From Oncomelania hupensis (Eukaryota > Mollusca > Gastropoda > Littorinimorpha > Pomatiopsidae): DNA of 64,000 nt. Shown piece after piece: positions 25,121 to 38,600 of this stretch. A program made the translations under genes and the position numbers. The notes below the pieces were generated by a model, which saw only the letters and a program-made list of their open reading frames with translations, had not been told where the DNA came from and made no database searches. Numbering within the stretch: position 1 is the stretch's first letter; every line of letters begins with the position of its first letter. The stretch lies in the NCBI GenBank assembly GCA_036898135.1, contig CM072513.1:73772996-73836995 (forward strand), given 5' to 3'.

Positions 25121-28100
25121 AGGATGCTATATACGCGCCTTTCCCCAAATCAATCAGGCTCAAAGTGCAGCGATCTATACCAACATACACGCTCACCTGT
25201 CTCATCCACCCTCGCACACACCTAACACACATCCATCAGTCAAACAGGTGGTGTAAAGGCAAGGAGATCGCTATTAGAAGACGGAAAGAAAATCGAATTT
25301 TTATTTTTGAAATATTTATATTGACTGCGTCCTGTACCATTATTGAAGGGAGGGAGGAAACCGGAGTGCCCGGAGAAAACCCTCGGTGACCGCAATAGTC
25401 TCGTACCTAAGTCACATAAGTTCGCCCCTTGCGGGAAACGAACCCGCGACCTTCGGCATAGGAAACCGGCGACTTATCCACTGCGCCACGAGGCTAGCAA
25501 AGACTTCGAATGATCATGATAGTACTTTTGAAGAAAAAAGTGAGTTGTGGATAACTGGAAAGGACTGTTTACTGCAATCCACAGTTCAATGACTCCACTT
25601 TTTTTTCTGTACTTCATTGCATGCTTGTAGCTTCTCCTCAAGGTCAAGGTGGATAGGGTCTATATATAGGGTCGTAACAATATCCTTGAATCAGCAGGAC
25701 ATATTCTGTAGGACATGTTTCCTCCCAGCGAAGTTATAGATGGAATCAGGGGGCAGGACAGTGGAACTGTATATTCCTTATAAAACTATCATTGAGGCTC
25801 ATTCCCCTTGACTTTTGCCCAACCTTGGCAGCTAAGAAATAGTATTAAACATTATGGAAATAAGAGTGTTGGTAAATTTGGAAATGTGAGTGTTGGTAAA
25901 TTTTGAAGTGTGGTGGTAAATGTAGAAGAAAGTGTGGGTAGTGGTAAATTTAAAAGTAAGTGTGATGGTCAGTCTGAAAGTTAGAGTGGTAGTAATTTTG
26001 GTAAGTAAAAGTGATGTTACATTTAAGGCATGGTGTTTGGCTGAGCCCAATGTTTGGGGGAGGAAATTTTACATCAGATCAGCATTCTGTCATTGGAATG
26101 TCAAGATGGTATTTTATTTTGATAATAAAACTTCTGTGTGAAAATTGTAAAATGTGGAAACCTTGATGATGATGATGCTGATAACTGATATGTAGGCACT
26201 GTATGATCAGAAATGACAAAGAACCCATGTGAGTATCTAATGTACGCATTTATTTACAAGATCCTGGGTTTTCTTTTTTTATCTTCTTCCCCATTTGTTT
26301 ATAGAGATAGAGCAAAACGAAAAAGGGTCATGCAAGCTATGTGAGTGGTGGTATTTTGTTTTTGCGATTTTATTCCCTAAATACTCGTCTATTGTATTTT
26401 TATGTAGCGATGTGCATTGTTTCGAAGAAGCATTTGTGTTCTGTAGCTAGATGCATTAGCATGCTGAGTTTTAGAGACTGCTGAGGCACAGGCCTGACCG
26501 TAAAAAGCCTATGCCTGAGAGTTCCTGGATATGCAATGTGGCTCATTAAGAGGAAATGTAGGCATTTTGTGTAGAGACACTGCAAGTTGAAGTTTGATGG
26601 AAATTGATATTGCGTCATTGTGATTTTTGGGGTGTAATGATGGATCAGTCGAAACAAGTAGACCTAGTCCGCAGGTGGTTCCTTTGTTCTTTTCTTCGCA
26701 GAATTTGTTAGAATAATATTTCCTCAGGGTGAGGAAGACAGTGTTGCTAATCCTGCCTGTGATTTTCTTAGGAGCATGTTAAGGAGCATGATCATTCTGT
26801 CCAAAAGTAAAGGAGACAGGAGGAAATAGCCAGGCGACAGGCTGAAGAAGCCAAGTGTCATTTCACACAGCACATTAAAGAACCCAGTCATGTTGTCAGT
26901 ACTACCTCGACAGGCTAAAATAGCCACATATGTTTACTCCTTACCCCTGGCTTTTACTGCGCCAAAAAAATGTACATATTTATAAAAGACGTGAGTCATT
27001 CACCAGCAAGTATTGCTAACTTATATGTCGGGGGGTTAAACATAGGTAAAAATGCCTATAAAACTTGCAGTGTTTCTTTCAGTTTCAGTGACGATAGAAA
27101 GACATGATGGCTTTGCTAGGTAGTAGACAATTGCTATGGCTTTCTGCAAAAGCTAACCTTTGGTACTTGTTAATTTATTCTTCCTTTCTTTTTATTTTAC
27201 ACTACAAAAATGTCTGCTAGCTTTGTATGCTGCTTCTTCTTTTATTAGATGATTTTTTTTTTCAATTGGTGAACTTTAAAAAGAATGCAAATAATTATAT
27301 GTAAACATTAGATTTAATATTTTTTACAGATTTTATTTATTTAATTTTGGGGCATGTGTTCTCTTTCAAATTTGTGAGTCACCTATATACTTAGAATAAA
27401 ATATTTATAAACCTGTAAAAAAAATCGTTATAGATTTTTTTGGGGTTACTGAGTGTTCTATATTGAGTAGGAGGTATCATCTTGGCTCAGATTCTATGAT
27501 TTTCCTTGGTATATTTCACCAGCATCACACTGCCTTCTTCAGTCCTACTGAAGTGAACATTTGAGATGAAGTCACCGAGTTGACAACATGTTGCAACCAA
27601 CTTCAGTAGGCTGAAAAAGGCAGCGTGGTGCTATCAAAATATACCAAGGTAAATCACAGAATCTAAGTCAAGATAATACCTAATTAATATGACCACTCCA
27701 GATTCTGGGAACATATACTCTTCTAGTGTGTGCTACGTTAGCAGTAGTTTAGCATTTGTCTAGCATTATTGTTTTTGTTTGGCTGTAATGTTAGTGCTTG
27801 CAGTGATTCAAGTATTTGCCATTTGTGCTAGGATGATTCTATTGTAGTTTGAAGTAGAATAGCGTACTACTTGCTTGCTGGCTTAACCTGAACCTTCTGT
27901 TTTGTTTTACCTCTATCCCAAAGCAGCATACACCAAACAATGTAAGTGAATTCAACCCTTCAGAAAACTTTAGTCAACCCTTCAGAAAACTTTAGTAAAG
28001 ACTTGTTTGGGTTTTTTGTTTAACAATAATCTGCAACACAAGGATCTGTTATGTTTGTTCACTATAATGTTAGTTTTCCCTATTCATTCCCCATTCTCCT

Positions 28101-28581
28101 TATCCCATACCTAATCCTCATGTCAGTACCAGCAATGCCACCAGCCCTTTTATTTGCACTTGTATCGCTTGCATGAAAGAATCCAGATATTTGTTGTTGT
28201 TAAGGACCGTTTTCATGTAGATGTTGCTGTTTTGCTGTTTAACATAATTTTTGTGCTTTTTCTTGTTGCTTAACAGTTTAGTTTGATTTATTTGATGCCT
28301 TTTCATTGCTCTATATATTTTGATTTTGAGTCTTTCTGTTGATTTTTAAAATCGATTTATTTATTTTAGTGTTTATAAAAATATATTTTTTACATTATTG
28401 TATTGTTGCATTTGTGTTTCTTTCTTTGTTTTTTATTTTTACAATTTGCTTGTTATTTATTCTCATCACTGTAAATGAAGGATGGCTGCCTGCAGGTCAG
28501 TGGTGTCCGCTATAATTTTGTGAGTGTGAGCAGGCGTTCACACATGTTTGTATGAGTAGGCGTGTGTGAGTAAGTTTGTGA

Positions 28582-28616
<35 letters not shown>

Positions 28617-31600
28617 TGTGTGTATGTGTGTTTGTATGTGCGTGTTTGCTCGCTTACCTTCTTGTATATGTCACACGTAGGATGTATGCGACTGCACAAA
28701 TTTCTTGATCTGCTCCTTCTTATGTCCCTGTTGAACAATATCATCCCCTTGACTGCTTATGACGAGATGAGTCGCCATACAATAGTGTGAAAAAATATGG
28801 CAATGACGTGTTATCTCGGCATCATCATTGTGACGTATTTTTCTGGGTACAGTTAAACCGTCAGCAAAACAAATACCCGCCATTGGAAAGCTCAGAACAT
28901 TGACTGTTTGACTTTGATAAGTAATTGTAGATTATAGTCACACGACACCGGAGCGTATAGGCGACTACTGGTCACATTATTCTGACACCAGCGAACCAGT
29001 TGATGGTAAGGAGAAAATAATATGGTCACACATTGGCCAATCTGGGATTCGAACCAGGTACCTTTCGGTTACTAGTAAGCCGCTCTACCAACTGAGCTAC
29101 CCGGCCCCACATTTTGATAAGTTAGGTATGAGGACCCTTTTATTTGACAGCCCACTCCTACCCTCACTACTCCCCACCCATTTGCCTGCAAAGCTAACAT
29201 ATGCGTTAAGCCAGGACATAGATAAAAGGAACAACGTACAATAAATATGATGCAATTGCCACCCTCTCTCTTTCCCACTATCTCTCATTTGGACTAAAAA
29301 AAAAAATATAAATAAATATTTGTTTTTAAAAAAAAAGTTTTTAAAAGTGTTATTTACATTTCTTTTTTCAAATAGTATATTTGTTTAGATAATTCTTTTT
29401 AATACTGTCCAAGCTAGAAGTTTTAGTAAATTTTTTACAATGGTGAGCCAGATTTGCCTGGCATATAGTTGTTACTCAGTGCAATTCTCCATTGGCAGGG
29501 AAAGGGTTCATTATGTTTGGGGTGCGTGAGTACATGCTTGAACAAATTCTGTGACTCAAATGCAGGAAATACTTTGTGCAGTGTGTGATTATTATAATGG
29601 AACATTTCCTGCAATGAGTGGCAGTTCTCTCATGATGAAAGAACAAACGCACAAAAAAGCACTCCCCTCCAAAAAGGAGATAAAGCTACGCTTAGAGTTT
29701 GTTTGCATGTTTTCCACTTTAGCAAGTCCTAACAGTGTCAGCCACTTAAAAACGTCAGATGCTGTAATTAGTAGCTGAGCTGATTTAAAAGAAATAAAAC
29801 TATCTTCATTGGGGACACTGAGTAGTCAGTTCATTTTCAACAGATGGTTACACGTATTAATCATTAGTCGATTTAGCCCCGATGCACGAATCTTGATATG
29901 TGTAACTCAAATTCGTTTATCCACGCAGCCTGTTCACTTGGCAACAAGGCAGGAGTTGTATAACGTTTTCCAATTGTATTCAGCAAACATCAACAACTGC
30001 ATACAAGATCACTTTCCAGAAATTAAAAAAAAAAATCACTTTTTCAAGCAGACAGTGCATTATCTTATATAGGCTCTCTGCAATCCAGTAAAGCTTAGAA
30101 CATTCGAGAATGATGCATTAAAACACCCAATTGAAATAAAACTCGTCACCGGAACGAAACACTGTCTTATGCCATAGAACATTCCTCGGTTTAGAAGAAT
30201 AGCTTAGCTATTGCAGAAGAAAAGGAAAATAAAGTTAAACACATCGTATACAAGTTTCCAAATTTTCGCCTTTAATCATACCAGGCTTCCTCAGGGTTAA
30301 AGGTTATGGCATACAATGAATCACACACAGTTCAAAACAGTGAAAAAGGTTCATCTTAGCACTAATGTGAAAACCTCTCGGCAATAAAACAAAAAGACTT
30401 CCCAATGCCTCTTATTCACCTCTAAACCACACACACTCACACATCTCACACCCACTCAATCGCTTAGCTATTACGAGAAAGTTCTTGAAACTTTGATTGA
30501 TAATAAGTAATTTACGAAAATTCTCATCAATATCGACCGACGAAAATTATCAACATTATACAAAGCTTCTTCTAGCAACAGTGCAAAATCAAATCAAAGG
30601 TAAATACAGGCAATCATTACATGCTTTGCAAAATAAAATGATCGGAATTATCATGCGATGCGTGAATCAATCGTAACACAGATTGCTAATCAGTTGGGTT
30701 TTTTGGGCTTTCACTGTTTATTATTTTTTACAATTTTTATTCCCCTTCTAAAATTGTTTCAGTTGTGTAACATTTATGTTTTATTCCTCTTTTATTACTA
30801 GTATTCCTTGTTTATTATTTATATTCTTTAATTAATTCCTTTTGTACCTGTATTTTATAGTTATAGTCAATTAAAAAAAAACACATCTCGTTATGTTCAG
30901 TGCTTTCTATGTAGAAAGCAAGGTTTTATCCTAATACTGTATTATGTTTTGCTATGTTTTATCTTATTAGTCAGGTAATGATGTACGCTATATTCACCAA
31001 TTGCTACGACATTATCATTAGCTTTTTTTGTTGTGTATTAGCTCCTTTTTTCCAGCTGTTTCTCTCCTATGTTTGTAGCTTCTACTAGCATTTTCTAGCA
31101 TTCTATATTCAACTCTATTATTGTGACTTTTAAGAAAGTGTATTTCTTTTACTGCATTTTGTGTAGCCTATTATTTATATTTTTATTTTGTGTACATGCA
31201 GTTATAGTTCCAGTCATGAGTTTCTTTAATAAATATTTGCATTAGTGTAGTTATTTTTTATTTTAATGAATATATTCATCAGATATATTCTTTTCAGAAT
31301 GACAAAATTCATGAAATATTATATTCTCCAGGTAATTAGTGTACTAATGTAGTGGGAATGTTGTGTAAATTATATTAATGTTTTGTTTTGTAAAGGCTAA
31401 ATAACATTTCAGCTTTGTGGGGGAGTGGGATGGAGGAGGTACTCTTGATGTAACTGCACAGTCAGCTTCTGCTTGTTTCAATACTTATTTAATTATAGCG
31501 ATGCTGGGGGTATATTGTACTAACGTTTGTTCAAGGGTTATACACTGTTTTATTTGTTGATATTTTATTGATGGTCGGAGTGGTAATTTTCAGATGGGAG

Positions 31601-33970
31601 TTTGAAGAGGCGCACCGAGAGGAACAGGAGATGCTGGATACTAGGAGGTGAATGACCATTTTAAAGATAAAACCATACATTTGTTCCCTGTCTCTAGGGG
31701 TATAAGTAGCATGAAGAGTGTTGACTAAGGTCAGGTTGATATTAATCTTCAGTCAGTGTAGCCAAAGTCTAAAGTAAAGAATATTTATTTGTGACAGAGG
31801 TGTAGTTTTGTTTGACCCTTTCCAAATCAAATGTCTTTCAAAGATTTAGTTAGAACTCGGGACATAATTTTACAGGTTTTTTTTTTAGCACCGAGACAAG
31901 TTATGAGAATATGTGATCTTTGAATAAAGTCTTCCTGCTCTCTGCAGGCATTCTTATTGAATTTTTTTTTTTTATTTCAATTTTTACAGCGGTGAATCAG
32001 AATGAGGCGAAAATTAACAGAATGGAGTCATAAGAAAATCAACAAGTTCATTCAGTGTCACATTTTAACAAACTGTGTCAAGTATAAAGCAATGGCAAAG
32101 CAGTTTCACTAGACTAGAACAGCACATTTACCAGTCAACAGCAAGGAATTATGAATCGATCAGATCCCTGTATGGTAACCAAGTTTTTAAAAAAATTTAT
32201 AGAATCCATTTCAATTTTACAACAATATTCTTCAATCTTGTATCTATATTTCAAATCTTGTAAAAATACATGAAGCAATGGTCTTGTTTTGGTAATTCGA
32301 CCTCTGTATACAAAAAACAAAACTTTGCATTTAAAAGAATGAAGTCAAAAACTGTATCAGTTTGTACATTGTTTTCACAACCAAACAGGACCAAACAGTC
32401 ACTCAAGTTTAAACGATCACAGTGACCACAGACGCTTTATAAATGCCTTTTAAACTCATTCCCTTATTGAAATGTTTTGTTTTAGTGTTCACTAGAGGCC
32501 CTTTTCCCAGGGGAGGAGGGATGGGGAGAGGCGGTGGAGGTGGGTGGGGGACCCTATTTTAAAGTGACTATTTTTGTGTGTGTCGTTGTTTTGACTTTCT
32601 TTTTTTCTTTTTTTCAGGCAAGAGATAGAGGAGATGGAAGAGAAGTACAAGGAACAAGAGAAACAATGGCACCAACAGCAGAGTGACCTGGAAAACAAGC
32701 TGGAGAACAAAGAGCAACAGCTGGCCGAAATGACAGAAAAGCTCAAAGTCATCCGAGAAACAGTTGAGTGAATTTGCAAAGAGATTTGCGGTCTAGTTTG
32801 GTACGGGATGAACAGGCGCTTCTAGTACTTGACCACTGTTCGCAATTTCGTTGTAATTTATGGGGACAATCAAATATATTAATTTCAAGTTCAAGTTCAA
32901 GAATACTTTATTATCTCAACAGAGAAATTATGACATACAATTTGTTACACTCATTTGATGTTGGTGTTTTTCTATCAGTAGTTGATTCAGCCCCAATGCT
33001 GAAGTCCTGACAAGGTGTAACTCGGTTCGTTTATCCACGCAACCCGTTCAATCAGCCACAAGGCACAGAGTCGTCGTATGAAGTTTTCAAACTTTATTCA
33101 GCGTTCATCAACAACTGCATACAATCGCCTTTTCACTCTCACTCTCTTCTTTCACAACACAGTGTGTCAATTATATAGTTTTTCTCTCAACTCGAGATAA
33201 CCTCAGGACGTTCCAGAATGACGCGTTACAACCAATCAGAATTAACTTCGTCATCACTGTTTTACGTCATACAATTTTCCTTTCTGTCCAAGAATGTTCT
33301 CAAATATCGCGAAGCTTCTATCGACAGTAAACAAGCAAATCTAGAGAATTCTCCAATAATATAGACCAACTAAAATTACCAACGTTATACAAAGCTTCTT
33401 CTAACAACAACGCAAACTCTAATCAAAGGTAAATACACTGTTATTGAAAACTTTGCAAAGCGAAACGATTAGATCTATCGTGCGCATTTCAGACATACTA
33501 TCCTTCGCGTTTCAACGTAACACAATTGCTGATCGGTATAAAACATTAAAACAATACATACATAGATAAAACAGGTACACATTAGGCTACATCTATAGTA
33601 AATTTCTAGTATTAAATGACATCTCAAACATCAAGATCTTATATACAAAAATATTATTATTCACCGTAGCAAAGATTGGATTGCAAGACGCTTTGCTCAT
33701 GTCAGAAGATGCCCATAATATATACAGGCTGCAGAACTCTCCGCGGATCAGCGATTTTCCGAGTAAGAATTTAAAAAATTCCGAGAGAAAAAAAAAATTC
33801 CAAAAGAAAAAATCCCGATAATAATTTTTTTCTAGTACCGATCCACATTTTTATGTCGTCTTATTGACAGAGAGGTGCGCCGCCCACTAATACTGCTTCA
33901 CTGCTAAAGGCTACAACTTTAGTTGGTGCCTCTTATGCTGTACATTTTGCGTGTATTGTTGACCTACTGA

Positions 33971-34009
<39 letters not shown>

Positions 34010-35588
34010 GACCACATAATGCTATTCTCTGAGTTTTTCTTTTAGTCTATGCGCTAAGTCTGTGAACATCAACGGAGACATTGTAGAACTGTGATTGAAA
34101 TTGTGTGCGTTAGACTAAGCCGCTTCTTCTGTGATGAACACGCCTCATTAACTTTTTTTTCTTCAAAATGTCGTGTGCTTCTAGAATTGTCAATCGTGGT
34201 GAGACATTTAATGAAAGCAACATCCAGAACAAATGTAAATGGGATTTTTTTAAATAACTTATTTTGATGTGAGGTATTCAAGAAGAAATCTGATGGTGTC
34301 AATAAATGATTTAAAATTTAAAAAAAAATTTTAAAAGGCAATTTGCACTTCTTTTTTTTTTACCTGTTCATACTAAAAACAAATTTTTTTTCCCCCAAAA
34401 CATAGCTATACATTTTCCAGTATTTTCATCCAGGAAATACAACAAAATGGCCTTAAAAAGTGCCATTTTTCTTTTCCTTAACCCCCCACCAGGGCTTTGC
34501 CTTTGGACCCCACAGGGGCCTAGGTGGCCCCTAGACCCCAGCCAAACTTCAGAGATTTTTTTTTCAAAGTTGTTCTGCAGCCTGTATATAGTTTCTTGAA
34601 ATAGTTTGAAATTGAAAAGCTCTGTTTTGTATGATCAGATGTCCCCGGTGAAATCCATCGAGGAGGCTTTACAACGTCTGGAGAAACAGGAACACACTCA
34701 GCTGCAAGAGACACGACATATGAAGGAGCAGGTGTTGAAGGTATACACGATTCTTGTAGGGACAGTTTTCTTTGCCCAGATCAAGAAACGCATCAGGGTG
34801 GGAAAAATATAACAAAAGTTGTATTGGCCACGGTAGCCCATCGGCCACGGTAGCTGCTCTTCTTCTTCCTTTGTCCAAGCACAGCGTTGCCTTATTTCTA
34901 ACAGAGCATTTTGAAAGTCATGGTTATGAGAATCAGTGTTTGGATGGGGGTATCAATTGAAGATATAAAAAACAAAGGTCTGTTTTAAATAGCTACACAC
35001 ATTCGATTTATAAAAAAATTTTGTTTCCTGTGAAGCAGAATTATTGACATCAGAATCATAATCTTTGCATTCTCTTGTAGCATTTTATATGGAACTTTAT
35101 ACAGGATGAAGTGGGCTAGCATGAGGGGCACAAATTACTGCTAAATTTGACAAGTCTAGTTGTTGTTTTGTTTTGCAAAATATGTTATTTGCGGACAGGA
35201 AAAAGAGGCCTTGAGATTGAGTAAGCTTCTTTTCCTTGTTATTTATTAAATGAAGTTTTGAGAAAAATGTTTTTTTTTTTGTTTTTTTTTGTATGAGTCA
35301 TTTTTTTTTATGACCATGACCCATCCTGTCTGACCTCAGGAGCTGCAAGAGCTGGAGAGCAGACACTCCATGATGGAATCCAGCATAGCGCTAGCCCTGG
35401 GACAGGTGGACCAGCAGGTGACATCAAGACAGGTGCAGGTTGTGGCATTACAAGAGGAAAGTAACCATCGTCGCAACACGCTACAAGCTGAATGCAAAAA
35501 GGTCTGTTTGGATTGGAGTATCCTGCGAAGATATAAATAAATAAAAAAAACTCTCCATGCATAGTAGTTAATATGTTATCTTATTATC

Positions 35589-35644
<56 letters not shown>

Positions 35645-38600
35645 TAATAATAATAAATAATAATAATAATACAGGATGCTATACGCGCCTTTCCCCAAAT
35701 CATTCAGGCTCAAAGCACGGCGATCTATACCAACATACACGTAATCGGCGGCGATCTATACCAACATACGCGGCGATCTATACCAACATCATGTATAGCA
35801 CCCGCAGTTAGATATATAACCAGTGGACAAGTGTTATAATGAACCCCATATTCCTATCTTATCCTATCCTATCCCGTAACTCAAAGGTCGTTGGGGCACC
35901 ACAGATGATCGTTTAACCAGCGTACTCCATCTTTCTCTTTTCTCAGCAACCCTCATGGCTTCGTTCAGTGTCCAGCCAGTCCATTCTCGAATGTTGTCCT
36001 CCCACCTCTTTTTCTGTCTCCCTCTTCTTCTGCCTCCTTGTACTGTGCCTTGCAGGATGGTTTTTGCAAGGCCTGATTCTCTGGCGATGTGGCCATACCA
36101 TCGGAGTTTCTGTTTCTTCACCACTGTGAGCATGTTATCGTGTTGTCCAATGGCTCGTGTGGTGGTCGTCGGACTTGGTAGTTGGTGATGTGCTGTGTAT
36201 AGGAAATGCCCAGGAGTCTCCTGTAGCACCTCAACCCCATATTAGAAGAGGTGAAATCCCCTCTCCCATCAGATTAGTAAAATAGAGCAGTTTCAACTAA
36301 ACCAGTGACTGTTGACTGTAGCCGAGTGTTTGGATATAAATCCTTCGTAGGCTGTGGGTATTCGTTTGCCCTCAACAGCTTCGGACACTCAGACTGGGGT
36401 CATGATGCCATGCTCACAGTAGTGAAGAAACGGAAACTCTGATGGTATTGGCATGTCAGCAGAGCATCAGGCCTTGCAAAAGCCATCCTGCAAGGCACAG
36501 TGCAAGGAGGCAGAAGAAGAGGGAGACAGAAAAAGAGGTGGGAGGACAACATTCGAGAATGGACTGGTTTGACACTGAAGGAAGCAATGAGGGTTCCTGA
36601 GAACAGAGAAAGATGGAGTACACTGGTTAAACGATCATCTGTGGTGCCCCAACAACCTTTGAGTTATGGGATAGGATAGGATAGGATAGTCCCTGACTGC
36701 TTCTGTAAGCTTAGTAACAGCCCAATAGCAGCAAAAGGTCTATTGCTCACCCACACCCTAGTGCATCAGAGATCTCTGCTTTTAGCATCCCTGTATCATT
36801 CTGTTGTTATTCTTTGGTTTAAGAAGAAAAAAAAAAGAAGCATTTTTGATGAAATTGTAGTTTTCTTAATGGAAGATTGTTTCCCAAACACTGTAAAAGA
36901 TGTATTAATGGTAACAGTGGGATGGGTGCATTCGATTGTTGACAGGAAGAAGAAGCCATCAACCAGATGAAGACAGAGCTTGGTAGCCTGAGGGAAAAGG
37001 TGAAGGCAGAGAGAGACAGACTGCTCAGTGAGGACAGTTACCTCAAAACCATGTACCACGAACTCACGAGCGCTGAAGCCAAACTACGAACACGCCATGA
37101 AGAGGTATGTTGTGTGTTTTTATAATATTATTAATAGTAATGGTAGTAGTGGGAAGTCAAATTCTCCGCTCGGTTACAATAATATTTTCTAAGGATCTCG
37201 CAACCAAGTACAAGCAACTCATAAGAGCTGAAGTGTAGGGAAGCAAGTGTATTTATTTTATAATTCTTTTACAGCGCTGTTCCAGCTTGAGAGCTGCTCA
37301 AGGTGCTGGCCAATACAGGATCTAACTCAAGCTGCAGTAGGTACCCACTTGCAACCTTTGTGTGCATAGCCTGATGCCGAGATGACTGAGCACAATCCCG
37401 GGCGACAAGGGATGGGGGAGAAGGACCTAGTGCTTACTGGATGTAGTTATGTAGTCGGCACTCAGCTGTCTAGGACTGGACATGAGCATCAGGATCTTTA
37501 AAATCTGTGCAATGGAATGCTTGCTTGCATAGACTAGACCTCAGTTTATACTCTAATCCAAAGGATTACCATGAAGATGTCTACCGTGTAGTTATAAATA
37601 ACTCTTGAGCGTGTAGCGCTGTGTGTGATGGGAAACTAAACAAAACATTTTGCAACCTAGAAAAGGAACTGATAACTCAGAATTTCAATGAAGATTTGTC
37701 ATGAAAATTGACAGTAGCACACTGCCTTGTACATTGATGGCTAGGCGGTTGTTTCTGGGACACTTTACTCCATCTTCTCTACACTGTAGGAGGTCTACTA
37801 TAGGTTGAGCGCCAAGTTGGAACATTTTGAAGTTTGAACATTGTGGGGTCCGGTTTTGGGAGCTTTTGTGTGCTGCTGTTTTTAAAGTGCTGTTATTTAT
37901 TTGCTTCTGGGTTAACGTTCAGGTCGACAAAGAGAAGAACGAGGAGTGGAAGCGAATCTTGGATGGCTTGAGTGAAGAGAACTACCGTATCGAGGAGGCA
38001 TGGCAAGACCTGGTAGAGCAGGAAGCCATTGTCAAACGCAAGCTAGAGACCGGGGATTTCTCCAGCGATGAAGAACGCTTGGACTGTGAGAACGACAGAG
38101 ACCAGCTCCTGCAGGCTAGGAGTTTGCTGAAGGTGCAGGAAGGTTATTCTTCATATTCTCTGGCACAGTTTTATGCTACTACATTTCATCACCTATTCTT
38201 AATATTTGCTGCAACAGCACTTTTCATTTGCCCAATGCTAAGAATGTTATCTTTTGTATGTTGTTTCCACTTTGCTGGGAACCCTAACTGCCATTCAAAT
38301 TCTGAATAAATAGTGTTCAGCAGAATTCTGTTCACAAAACACTGCTGCTGTGTGAACTTGCAGAATACATTACCGTTATTGTATAATTTCACAGTCGGTC
38401 GGTCTTCTTCACCTGCGTTGGTGTAGGCAACCGACTTCACTTTGTTGAAGAAACTTGCTGCACTAAAAATCAAACCAGTCAACTCTGTTTGCCCAAAATT
38501 TCAAGCAGATTCATAGGTTTTTAGATCCATAGATTTGGCTCCGTGTATAATTATGTCTAAAAGTATTCATTGATAATAAAATTTAATACAAATATTAATA

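Noticed and set aside
28481..28495. Possible 15-base exon GATGGCTGCCTGCAG before GTCAGT
   Set aside because: The acceptor context is poor and the peptide has no counterpart; weaker than the candidate at 27927.
29037..29110. A tRNA gene on the - strand
   Set aside because: The anticodon loop lacks T at position 33, the T stem is a base short, and it lies within a 190-bp insertion with target duplication: a SINE head.
32618..32771. True C-terminus of the kinesin at the TGA after exon 20
   Set aside because: Coiled-coil and PX exons continue in frame downstream; at most an alternative end.
35200..35221. Possible 22-base exon (EKEALRL) with GACAG acceptor and GTAAGC donor
   Set aside because: 22 bases would shift the frame between exons 21 and 22, which already join in phase 0.
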